Below, piece by piece: positions 23,573-33,586 of a stretch of DNA of 64,000 nucleotides. How positions within the stretch are numbered: the stretch's first letter is position 1; the number at the start of each line of letters is the position of its first letter. The position numbers and the translations under genes are program-made. Origin of the DNA: Hydractinia symbiolongicarpus (lineage: Eukaryota; Cnidaria; Hydrozoa; Anthoathecata; Hydractiniidae); assembly GCF_029227915.1 (NCBI RefSeq), contig NC_079878.1:25013501-25077500 (forward strand). The letters are read 5' to 3'. The notes beneath the pieces are model-generated. The model was not told the origin of the DNA. It did not search any database and saw only the letters and a list, made by a program, of their open reading frames with translations.

Positions 23573-26145
23573 TATTACTGTGAATGCAATATAAATATAC
23601 GAAGCAGCGCAATTATTTAAATATTTTTGAAATTTAGTTTTCGTTTTGCGTGATTGACATAATTACAACTGTTGAAACAGCACAATTAGTCATTATAGTA
23701 ATGGTATTTTCGCTGAATTTACATAAATGAAAAGACCGCAATGGGCGGAATTTTTTATGCACAAATACGTGCTTTGAATCTATGACAATATAATAAATAA
23801 GCGCATAAGAAGAAAAGCAAGTAAAGGTGAAGGTCCAGTTCAATCATTTAGCACCTTGGTTCAAGGCGCGTAAATTAAAGCGCTAAACATTGCGGAATAT
23901 TCAAGAGCGCTTTTGCACGCGCTGATAAGTCAAGACTTTTTTTAAGAGCGTTGTAAGAGCTTCAGTGTATAATGACGTAATTTTATGATTTTAACCAATG
24001 AATTTGCTTGATTCGCTGCCAATTTAAATTTTTGCGCGCATTTCTGTTTCCAGTGCGCATTGTGTCGCTTGGGCGAACGACCGCGAAGCACTGAGTACGT
24101 CGTGCTTTTCGATCAAAGTGGATTTTCACCTTAAATGATGTGTTACAAGTTACTAAAAAACGATGTATGTACCTTGATGAACGAGAAGCTGCATGTAACC
24201 CAAATCAGACTTTAAATAAAAAATGACGCTCCAGTTTTTGTTTCACACTTTCTTTGCTTAAATTGACACAAATGCAGGAAAAGTAGATGTATTATGTGAT
24301 TTTGAAAATTACACAATTCACCCTGCCGTACGATATAACAGTAAAACTAGCACTTTATAAATTAACTAAGCCGCCATTAAGAGTTTCCTTCTAAACTTAG
24401 TCCCGAATTTCCATAGTTGACATCTACGTGTTTTTAGAAATTGAATTCATCTGAAAATACAGCGGCTAGCAATTCTCTGATAAATTTCGGTTTATTTGGT
24501 GCAAACCGGTGCATTTCTCAATCAACATCGAGAATAATGCCATAGCAATCTCATAGCAATCATTTGTACTTTGGTCGATGTTTTACACTTAGCTGGATGA
24601 AGTACTTCAAGGCCCCTTAAGACAACTTATTTCAGTTATAAGTAATAAGTGTTGTGTTGCACAAGCAGTCAGGAAGTTGCCCCGACCTCTAATTGCATTT
24701 CTTTTGCCGTTTAATTATGCAAACCAAAAAATGTCGGAATTAAAGCGACCATACGTTTTTTTTTGTAATTGCAGCCAGTAGTACCACCTAAAATTTAATT
24801 GAAATCCATTTTGTACTGGAATCTTGCCTGTTTTGTATCAGTTCCATAAAAGATGCTTTAACCTTAGAAAATCTATCCACGTGACCCTCCAGGAATATGA
24901 GTGGCCAATAAACATAATTGAAATTTCGCGTGTTATTGAGCTATCTGGATTGTCGTCGAGCTGCAAAAATTATATTTTCCTAAGCAAGGCATAGTAATAA
25001 TGGCAACAAATGCAATAAATTTCTGACTCGATCTTGTCCTACTAATAAATCAAATAGATTCAGAAAACACCGTTCTATTCAATGTATTTTTCTATAGGGA
25101 AATTACTCTAAGCATTGCCTATAATTTTCGTCGACTTTTCTTGAATAATAAATTATGTGAAGCCATTAACCCGCAGAGAATCTACAGATTCAAAATCTGC
25201 GGTTTTCCCGTCATCATAATGAATTAAAAGTTCGTAACAAAGATAAAGCTATAGAGACTACGTTAGCCCTCAAATAATTTTCCAGCTTTTTCCGTCGTAT
25301 AAGTTTCCAATCATCAAATTTTCTCCCGTCGTACATACGCAGGGAATTGCTATTTTTCACATCCTTAGAACACGTAGCTATTAAGGAAATACAGGTTTTA
25401 TTAATACAGAAATATTTTTGTTTAAAAAATAACATGCTCCATAAACTATCTCGTTATAACATTCATCAAACGTCGACAAGAGTAAAACACCCATTTTACA
25501 ATTTCATACAAGTAGAAAGTAATGCTTCTGTTTTTTGTGTTGTACGTTTATCGGGCATAAGAATAATCTTTTGAGGAAAATAAGAGTTAAAATAGGGGCT
25601 AAGATTTATGTTTTTAAAATAATAATTTTTTGAGGAAAAATTTGAGGAAAATACACCAAGTCATTCCTTGTGGAGAGTCACACTATTGTTCAATATATTT
25701 AGTTTGTTGTCTTTTATAATCTACGTTTACTGAACATTAAATTTTATTCTATTAATATTTCCAAAGGTGTGTTCAGCTTAACAGGCAACTTGGCAAAACT
25801 AACCAGAAATGTAAAACACAAGGTAACATTTATGCAGCAGAGGGAAGTAGTAATCATAGTTTTGTACGCACAATTCCCAACATCTGAAATTACTAGCAAC
25901 TTATGTTAAAACACATCCATTTAATATTGCTTGTGGTGTAGCAATGTTTGTATTTAGAGTTTTAGCAGTCCAATTTCTGTGGAAATTCTGACCTGCAAAC
26001 AGGAGTTTTTTATCCTAGAATGTTCATTCGATCTTAATTAAATACAAACAAAGATGTACGACCAACTGTACGATAAGTTAAACAACTTATCATCAATATT
26101 AATTATAATTAAATTTAAATTTGCAACAACAACTTATTTGCGTTA
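23573..26145. other. No gene seen
   Basis: AT-rich sequence upstream of the CAP/ShKT start. The part next to 23573 presumably holds its promoter. No coding blocks or repeats with clear ends were recognised. Confidence 0.4.
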
Positions 26146-26760
26146 AGGCCGGCTCAAATGCATTCTACATTTCAACCAACATTTTGGTTCGAATGTTCGA
26201 TGAAAATTTGTTCAAATTTCGAAAGTTGAAAAATTCGAAATTTGCATTTGAGTTGCTTCATCCAACACGTTTCATCCAGCATGACGTGTTCATTCATTTG
26301 ACAATCAGTAGGGTTATATCCAATCTTTTGACGCCTTTGTTTTGGATTCTTTTCCTTGGTTTTTCCCTTTTTTTCAGCCTCGCTTTCGGTCGATTCAGTC
26401 TTTTCAGCATCCTTCTCCTTTCTTTGTTTTTCAAATGTTTCGCCTTGTTGGTAGGTATCGTCTTCTGAATCACTGGCTATAGCTGCCATCGTGACTTTTT
26501 CTGCTCCTTTTTGCTATTTACATATGATTTTTTCCACACACACTCTCGATTTATTTATTTACAAGCATTCCATTGAAAAAAAAACATTCGGTTGTCAAAA
26601 AGCGTTGGAAAATGTGTTTGAAAATTCGAAAATTACGTAATATACTTAGGAAATCGTAACATGTTTGATGAAATTTGACTCAAATGCATCCAACATGAAA
26701 ATTCATGAAAATTGTGTTGGATGAAGCTGAAAATGTTGGATGAAAAGTTTGACAACATCA
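26146..26760. repeat. Inverted-repeat-rich element with CATCCAAC words
   Basis: Both ends carry CATCCAACA / TGTTGGATG and TCAAATGCAT-type words in both orientations (about 26150-26290 and 26680-26750), suggesting a degraded element with inverted repeats. It encloses a 105-codon minus-strand ORF. Exact ends and target duplication were not found. Confidence 0.4.
26172..26489 (-). CDS. Hypothetical 105 aa protein, charged N-terminus
   Basis: An ATG-started ORF beginning MAAIASDSEDD, followed by about 40 residues rich in E/K/T. The C-terminal half is translated from the inverted-repeat sequence and is probably not real protein. It could be the first exon of a transposon gene. No family recognised; coding status doubtful. 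Confidence 0.25.
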   Translation of the reverse strand: MAAIASDSEDDTYQQGETFEKQRKEKDAEKTESTESEAEKKGKTKEKNPKQRRQKIGYNPTDCQMNEHVMLDETCWMKQLKCKFRIFQLSKFEQIFIEHSNQNVG

Positions 26761-27120
26761 TGCTTTCACGTTACAGGAAAGTAAAAGAAATAAGGAAGGG
26801 TAATCTACGTATAGTATAAGATTTTCTTAGGTAAGTCAAAATTCTGCAGTGTAAATTCATCTGAGATTACCTTAGCATGAAGAGCGTTTTGCATTAAGGT
26901 GGTAGTCATATAAAAAAATCCCATTTCTAATGATTATAAAAGCAAAGAGCTTATCGAAATTAAAAAAATAGACAACATGCACTGAGAACAAGGTTGGTGC
27001 GTGTTGTCACAAATGCCAGCAATGGATATCGTTATTGTCCTGCAAATTATGCCAATGTTGATGGTCCGACCTGTCATTAATCATTAAATTCGACTTTGCA
27101 CAATATTTGACCGATTATGG

Positions 27121-27525
27121 TTGTGCATGTCTGCTTTTTTGTTTATTTTCAACCGCTATACTTTTCTGTATAAAAATCATTATTGGTTTAAATTTGTTTC
27201 AAAATTGCTAAAACGGCGAAGTCATTTTGTCTACTCCGTCGGATTTTCGAACTTGTCGGCGTTTCTACAATTTTCCGCTTGTTTGATTCACAAGGACCAC
27301 CGTGTTTACGTTTTATATCATCAAATTTGCATTTGTTCAAAATATTTACATTCTAGTAAAGTCTCAACAGCATCCGGGTTAGATTTATCCCTTAATGTCC
27401 TTTTCGTTGAAGCAACAAACAAAAAAGTTAACGAAGAACTAAAAGAAAAAGAATACTTACTTGGGGATCAGATCGTGCCACAGTCCTTCACCAAAGTAAT
27501 CTTGAAAGAAGACAACATACCGTAA
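27121..27525 (+). CDS. Hypothetical ORF, 134 codons
   Basis: The N-terminal two thirds is aromatic-rich, as random AT-rich DNA would give. The last 45 codons (LNVLFVEATNKKVNEELKEK, then LLGDQIVPQSFTKVIL) look more protein-like and could be a short exon entered at a TTCTAG or CAACAG acceptor near 27358-27372. No family recognised. Confidence 0.2.
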   Translation: MCMSAFLFIFNRYTFLYKNHYWFKFVSKLLKRRSHFVYSVGFSNLSAFLQFSACLIHKDHRVYVLYHQICICSKYLHSSKVSTASGLDLSLNVLFVEATNKKVNEELKEKEYLLGDQIVPQSFTKVILKEDNIP

Positions 27526-27530
27526 ATGAT

Positions 27531-27650
27531 CGATTAAGCCCCCACTCCCGAATAACCCTCCCTCTCCTGAATAAGCCCCCTCCCCTAAAACCCATTTTGA
27601 CAAATGACCCCCCCCCCGTCCCGAATAAGTCCCCATGGGGGCTTATTCGA
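27531..27650. repeat. C-rich 'aataagcccc' repeat ending in a 28 bp palindrome
   Basis: Four loosely repeated units of the AATAAG-CCCC type. The last forms a near-perfect palindrome at 27622-27649 (CGAATAAG-T-CCCCATGGGG-G-CTTATTCG). It lies at the left side of the pogo-type element and may be one of its ends, but no matching inverted copy was found at the right side. Confidence 0.5.
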
Positions 27651-27777
27651 ATTCACAGTAATTTCAATATAGTTGATAGGGGCTGAGACAATACTACTAT
27701 AAACAAGTGATTAAATGGTATTTATTTCGCAGGTTGAGGTATTAATAACATTCGTTATTATAATCCCCAATTCAAAG

Positions 27778-28191
27778 TTAGGGTGTTTTTCTTTTGACTT
27801 TCAATTTGTCGAACAATATATTTCCAAAAATCTTGCTCCCTGTTAAAGCAACATACTTTGCTGGAACAACAAGTCCGACCTCCCTTTTTCTCTTTCCAAT
27901 CACAAATGCTTTAAGTGTGTTTTCAGGCGCTACGTTTTAAAAGTTTGTAAGTAAACAAGAAATTTCTATTGGTAGATTTCCGACCAGTAGTTGTACTTCA
28001 TCGGTTGATTTAAAAACGCCAGTAGCATTTTGACCATATTCGATTGCTTCATCCCGGGTGTCTGTTTTGCATATTAATTTTTGTCCAATATGTGGTGCCC
28101 AAGCGTTTTTATAAATATGATGTCCACGAATAACTGTCTGGAACTCAATTTTAAAATTCATCTTATACGACACTGACAATGCTCTAGACAT
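27778..28191 (-). pseudogene. HIRAN-like domain ORF, divergent from pogo transposase, one frameshift
   Basis: On the minus strand the ATG at 28191 opens FQTVIRGHHIYKNAWAPHIG, followed by a TGVF...VGNLPIEIS block. These resemble the RG-x-H-x-Y / W-x-P-x-x-G / VG-x-LP-x-x-IS pattern of HIRAN-type domains. The frame breaks near 27935 and continues in another frame as LKAFVIGKRKREVGLVVPAK to the TAA at 27778. The gap to the start of the transposase on the other strand is only about 170 bp, so the two would share a promoter region. HIRAN domains bind DNA 3' ends in the HLTF helicase; a role in transposition is inference. Confidence 0.5.
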
Positions 28192-28364
28192 CTTTAAAAG
28201 TTATATTCGTTGTGACATATAAAACCAACGTTATAATCGTATCGTTTTCGCTCTGAGAATTCGAATTCAAATGTTTAGGTAATTCGAATTCAAATATTTG
28301 TGTAATTCAAATGTTTTGTTTTTGAACAGAATTTTGTTTCAATTTTTTTATTTTCATTGCGAAA

Positions 28365-29739
28365 ATGGAGCTAGAAGAGCCAGCAACAATTTCTCACAAA
28401 GGAGAGAAAATAAGTTCTTATACGATTAAGTTTAAACTTGAAGTTGTTGAATTTGCGGAAAACAAATTAATTGGGGCTGCTGCGGTGAAATATAAAGTTG
28501 ACCGCCATATTGTATTCGTGATTGGAAGAAAAAAAGGATGAGTTACAAGAACTTTCAAAGTCTGTTAGTAACAAGAAAAGAAAACGTTTACAAGGGGCTG
28601 GAAGAAAACCGTTGAGCGATAAAATGGAGGAAAAAGTATTAGGATGGATTGTTGAACATTGTACAAAGATGCTGCGTGTGTCAAGGAAACTTATCAGGAA
28701 GAAAGCAATTATTGTCTATGGAGATGTACAGATCCAGATAGGCATGACGAAAAATTTGAAGCAACGAATGGTTGGCTTTTTAAAGTTATGAAACGAAATA
28801 ACTTATCATTAAGAAGAAAAACCTCCATAGTACAGAAAGATCCTGATCTTTGAGTAGCTAAAATCGTCTCGTACATATTACGTGTTAGAAGATTACGATT
28901 AAAATTTTCATACCAACCAGCCGATATAATAGCATTTGATGAGACACCTATTTGGGCGGATATGGTGTCAAACACAACAGTAGATGTTGTTGGGAAAAAA
29001 AACTGTTAGTATGAAGACAACCGGACACGAAAAATGTCGTGTACCCTTGGACTGGCTGTGAAAAGCGATGAAACAAAAATGAAGCCCTTCATTGTATTCA
29101 AGGGAGGAAAGCGTGGTGTTGAAAAAATGAAGAAAGAGTATGGAAATAGGTGCATAATAGCTTCATCGACAAACGGATGGATGAATACCGATTCAACTTT
29201 AAACCCAGATTGTTAGGGTACATTTGAGTGTCATTTAATGCCAGTAGTCGGAGCATCTCTTAAAGCTAAAAAGATTGACACCGTTTTGGTCCCTGGAGGT
29301 TACACTAAATATATTCAGGCGCCGGATGTTAGTTGGAACAAGCCGTTTAAAGCATATTGCACAGAGAAATACGTTGAATGGCTTGAAACCGTCGGAAACC
29401 ATCAAGTAACCGATGGCGAGAATATGAAACCTCCGCCTCGCAGCACGATTTACGTATTAATTCAGCTGCAGCATAGCTGAATTAATACGTAAATCGTTCA
29501 AAGCGTGTGTCTTAACATCGGCTACTGATGGGAGCAAGGATAAAGAGATCCATTGTTTCAAAGAGCATCAACCCTGTCAGGCTGGTCTTGCAATGCTCAA
29601 TGAACAAATACAACTGGTAAACGAGACGGAAGACAACCCATTTATCCCAGATGGCGAAGCAATTATTGATGCAGCTCCCTTAGAGACGATCGTAGACGAG
29701 GACGAAGAAGGCGATAGTGGTATTGAGATCGATGAGTGA
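28365..29739 (+). pseudogene. pogo/Tigger-type DDE transposase, inactivated
   Basis: An N-terminal helix-turn-helix (SSYTIKFKLEVVEFAENK) leads to a CENP-B-like DNA-binding part (RKRLQGAGRKPLSDKMEEKV, then WLFKVMKRNNLSLRRKTS). The DDE domain follows: IIAFDETPIW with the first Asp, GHEKCRVPLGLAVKSDETK, KPFIVFKGGKR, VPGGYTKYIQAPDVSWNKPF, and the tail SFKACVLTSATDGSKDKEIH and HCFKEHQPCQAG. The protein is broken by frameshifts near 28520 and 28700, stops at about 28852 and 29007, and a deletion near 29215 that removes the block with the second catalytic Asp. A hairpin at 29445-29497 disrupts another conserved stretch. The acidic C-terminus ends at TGA 29737. Family assignment firm. Confidence 0.85.
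29445..29497. repeat. Perfect 23 bp hairpin inside the pogo transposase
   Basis: Arms 29445-29467 and 29475-29497 are exact reverse complements (ACGATTTACGTATTAATTCA with GCT completing the left arm) around a 7 nt loop. The right arm encodes the expected AELIRKSF transposase residues. The left arm replaces expected sequence, so it looks like an inverted copy made from the right arm. Confidence 0.9.
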
Positions 29740-29828
29740 TTGTTTTTATTATACTTTTAAAAAAATATGTTCTGTTAAAATCGTTGTTTTTATTTTTTAG
29801 CACACTAGATTTTTGCCCCTCTCCCATT

Positions 29829-29850
29829 TAACCCCCCCCCCCCCCCCCCC
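29829..29850. repeat. Poly-C tract
   Basis: About 20 consecutive C after the CCCCTCTCCC motif downstream of the pogo relic. Similar C runs lie at 19390 and 27608. Confidence 0.8.
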
Positions 29851-30044
29851 TCACGTAACATGATGGATGGAAAGAGCATGAGCTGATAAATTAACTTTAT
29901 CAATGAAAAGTAAAGTTCTCTTGTGATCACCCTGCAAAAAAGAGATAACAATTTGCTTCAATAAGAAATGCACGGAATTCAAAAAATTACCAGCACTCAT
30001 GTTTCAGTGAGCTCAACCTAGAGGATTATGAAACATTAAATAAT

Positions 30045-32065
30045 GAACCTTAACACGGTGTGTCGAACCACATTAAGAATATCTACCGCGAGCTTCCACA
30101 TCATGTCGGTGCAAAGAAGAAGCATTATTAGAAATAATTGAGGCATCGTTTAATAACAAGGAATCAAAAAATGCCTCTCATTACAGAAAAAGCGTGCCGA
30201 TTGTAACAAATTGGGCATTGAAAAATTTACAAGGTATACATTTACTATTTTTAAATTTGTTTTCGAATAAACGACATTCAGCGTGACCAGGAAAGTGTTT
30301 TGTCTTGGATTGAGCATGGAACTCCGATCCGTAGAACCATGTATTGTACTATAAAATGCGAAGAGAAGAAGACAAGAAAATTAAATTAAAAACGGATGAT
30401 TTTATAATAATTGTTTAAACGCAGTTTCAAAAGTGCATGTTTGACCGAGTCGCCAACAACGGATTGTGTTGTGATTCTACGCATGAACAACAGGCTATTA
30501 TTTCGGTTTAAGCACGGTACTAGTAACTGATGAATACGTCGAGGACGTCCCAGCCGGATGGTGCTTATCAAACCATGAAAATTATGCTTTTATGAAAATA
30601 TTTTTTTCTAGGTAGGAGAAATATGATTTATCATATATTTAAAGTATCATTTATATGGTGATCCGACTTGGTTGATCTAAATATCTAATTTTTTATTTTA
30701 TATTTATGTATTCTATGTCACAATGTCATCGAGAAGTTTGTTTTCTATTTTTTAGGAAATCAAGAGGTTTCCGTAAAAATGTGACCTACACGGTTCATGA
30801 GCGACTTGACCCCTGAATTCTATAACGCATTGTGTGATGTTAACCAATGCACTCCTTTGTAACTATTTTGTATCTGACATGTAGGCAAGAGTTGGAAAGA
30901 GCAGCTTCGAGAAAAGAACGAAAATCTAGATGTGTACAAGGAGTTTTACAAGAGATTAAGAATTGTGCTTGAAGAACCAAAATGTGCGATATTTGAAGGC
31001 ATGTGGCTGTTTTGAAGGAGCATTTTTTGCAAGCTGGATGAGCAAAACTCGTAAATGGGCTTATTGCTACCGTAATAGTCCAGGAGCTCATAACAGAACT
31101 TTAGGTCCCATTTTCTACAAAAGGTTTGACCCTCTAAATAGGTTGGTAGTATCATGGACAATAAAAATCACATGGTCAGCTGACCCAATTTTGGGGCGTT
31201 TAGGTCTCGCAGGCCCCTAAAATATTACCCTAATTCAAGATTCTTATTTGGTCCCATAATTCTCAAAGCTTAAAAGTTGGTAATGTGTGTCACTATATAA
31301 GAGAATCTGAAAAATGATAAAGCTTACCAAAATTGGGTCTTAAGACTGGGTCAGACCGCCCTCAAAGACCATATTTAAGACCTTAATTCGTCTCCATAAG
31401 CAACAAACTCCAAATTTTGCACAAACATTCTCTGACATAGTGGAATGTCATTGGTCATAAAGCTGACCAAAAATTTGGGTCACCCCATATCCCCATTTTA
31501 AACAGCGTTTGAGGGTGAAAAAACCAGTGTCTACAAAGCCCAAGCTCAATATTTGTGTTCTATACTAACTATGTAATACATAACTGGTTGAGCTTACCAA
31601 AAAATGCAGTCCTATCAGCAGGTCAGACAAACATCTCAACAGGTAACTCAAATTAGACCTCAACAGGTACAAACTCAAACTTAGGAGTCTTAGGTAATTT
31701 TAGGGGCCTGGGACACAAACGCCCTCAAATTGGGTCAGCTGACCATGTGAGTTTTATTGTCCGTGATACTACCAACCTAATTGGAAGGTCAAACCTTTTG
31801 TAGAAAATGGGACCTAAAGTTTTGTTATGAGATCCTGGACTATAAAGGTTATGGGATAAATACAAATATGTATGTGGAAGAGTTTCACTGTGTTTAAAGT
31901 ACGATTACTTAAAGGAAAACAAAAGTGGACGTGTCGACAAATACCTTTCAAGTCTCATTAAATTTGACAGAGACAAGGCATTTCATCGTATTATCAAATT
32001 AACAAAAGGAAAGGCAACAAAAAAGTTAAAAAATATTCAAGAAAGTCACGATACTAGTTTGACCT
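30045..32065 (+). pseudogene. Broken multi-part gene of unknown family
   Basis: Protein-like pieces occur in order and in several frames: NHIKNIYRELPHHVG and IIEASFNNKESKNASHYRKS with IVTNWALKNLQ (about 30060-30232); NVTYTVHERLDP, shifted by one base into EFYNALCDVNQCTPL (30770-30855); SWKEQLREKNENLDVYKEFY (30887-30950); and DYLKENKSGRVDKYLSSLIK, FDRDKAFHRIIKLTKG (31897-32050). GT/AG-like borders at about 30233 and 30757 suggest former introns. It is split by a 767 bp MITE (31076-31842) and cut at 32065 by a retrotransposon. A Cys-rich stretch past that insertion (CRDCDDEACKLKCCH, about 36180) may be a later part. No family recognised. Confidence 0.4.
31073..31845. mobile_element. 767 bp MITE with ~150-165 bp inverted termini and TAA target duplication
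   Basis: The element at 31076-31842 begins TAGTCCAGGAGCTCATAAC and ends with the reverse complement of TAGTCCAGGATCTCATAAC. The first about 165 bp and last about 150 bp are imperfect inverted copies, including GACCCATTTT-like and GGTCAGCTGACC palindromic words. TAA flanks both sides (31073-31075, 31843-31845). A 3 bp TWA target duplication suggests the PIF/Harbinger superfamily. It has no transposase and sits within the unknown broken gene. Confidence 0.75.
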
Positions 32066-32341
32066 TGAAACTTTTTTTAGTTTTTTTTAGCTTGGTAATC
32101 TTGAATGAGACGGACGTGCGAACGGACGTGCTTTCGTAGAAATATTTTCATTTACCTTTAAAACACAAATAACGAACTTATTATCAGTATAAAGTGGTTC
32201 TATTACTTGTTGTGGTTACTGGAATTACATTGAAAGTTGTTTATTGTTTGGATTTTCATGTGGATACTTTCACAAGATATTAAAGTGTTTTTCAGTAGAT
32301 TGGATTTTATTCACAGAGACGGCCATTTTCCTTCATAAAAA

Positions 32342-33586
32342 ATGGCATCTATGATGGAGTGCTTCATTCTGTTATTGATAGTAGCTTTACACGTTAATGA
32401 GTATAACTCAACTGTGGAAAATATTCCCAAAGCAGCTATCCGCACTAACTTACAATGGAATATTAATGCAGCACGGATGAAAAGATAGAGACTATCAAAG
32501 GCAAGAACACTATGTTACGCAAATACTGTCTGCACTCTTCGCCTGTTACTATCAAATGATATTGAAGTGAACCCGGGACCTACAAAAACAACAACAACAA
32601 TACGTAAAGCACCGAAATGTCCGAAGTGCGAGAAAACTATTCGTTCCAACAGCAAACAAGTTTCGTGTTGTGTGTGTCAAAATCTGTATCACCTTAATTG
32701 TTCTGCGATTAGAGTGAGCAACAAGCAATCTGTTACGCCCAATGACTGGATTTGTACAAATTGCGTTCACACCGTTTTACCATTCCTCAATGTTAGATCA
32801 TTAGACGACACATGCGACTTTGACGCTTCATTACCGAACGAAAACATCCTAGTTGATCACCTACAACGTATAAACGAACATCGTAACAACATATCTATCG
32901 CTCATCTTAATACGCAATCGATAGCTTCCACCTTTGACGCGTTTCATTTGATGATCAACAAATACAAGTTCGACATTCTTGCAGTGACAGAAACATGGTT
33001 GAAAGGTAGCGTTCATCAGTACAATTACGTTCAAGTCGAAGGATACGAAACTTTCTTCAGAAATCGAGAAGGGCAGAGAGGTGGTGGAGTAGGGTTTTAT
33101 ATAAAAGATAATATTGTCACCAGTGAACGTAAAGACTTCAACAAACTCGACCAATCAATAGAACATCAATGGATTGAAGTGCGTGGCCGAAACAAAAACA
33201 CCCCATATTTAGTTGGAGTAATGTATCAACCGAGTTCTGATGAAAACATCAAGTTAGATTGGTTAGAAAAACTGGACAGTTTGCTGAGTAAAATCTGTGT
33301 TAAGTGGAATGGTGTTATTATTTTAACTGGTGATTACAACATAGATCTCTTAGCTGATACAGAATCGTCTCGTAGATATAAAAATATCTTGTATTCATAC
33401 TCGCTACAACAACTGATTACTGAGCCAACAAGAAAATCGAAAACACTAATTGATCACATAAGCTGTAATATACCACAAAAATTGATTCATCAAGATGTTA
33501 TATATACCCCTGAAATAAGTGATCATGACATGCCGTACGTTATCTTGAACATCAAAAAGCAGCGGTACGAAACCAGATATAAATAG
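32342..33586 (+). pseudogene. Non-LTR retrotransposon ORF, N-terminal part: leader, 2A motif, PHD-type zinc finger, APE endonuclease
   Basis: ATG at 32342 opens a hydrophobic leader (MECFILLLIVALHV) and 48 codons, then a TAG at 32486. The same frame continues through LLLSNDIEVNPGP, a 2A motif, into a Cys/His zinc finger (CPKC...CCVC...HLNC...WICTNC) like a PHD finger. The APE-type endonuclease follows: HLNTQSI, VTETWLKGS, GGGVGFYIKD, GDYNIDLL, LIDHISCN and SDHDMPYV. The segment ends at a second TAG (33584). The endonuclease nicks target DNA for target-primed reverse transcription. Both stops may be C-to-T changes of CAG. From the first stop to the 2A motif no ATG is in frame, so this copy probably cannot express the normal leader. 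Confidence 0.8.
32558..32581 (+). other. 2A ribosome-skipping motif (D-I-E-V-N-P-G|P)
   Basis: Codons GAT ATT GAA GTG AAC CCG GGA CCT match the consensus D-x-E-x-N-P-G-P exactly, preceded by the leucine-rich LRLLLSN typical of active 2As. Skipping would fall between Gly (32576-32578) and Pro (32579-32581), releasing the leader from the zinc-finger/endonuclease/RT polyprotein. Activity is inferred from the motif. Confidence 0.8.

Noticed and set aside
27531-29850. C-rich tracts on both sides as terminal inverted repeats of the pogo element
   Set aside because: Both tracts are C-rich on the same strand, so they are not inverted copies.
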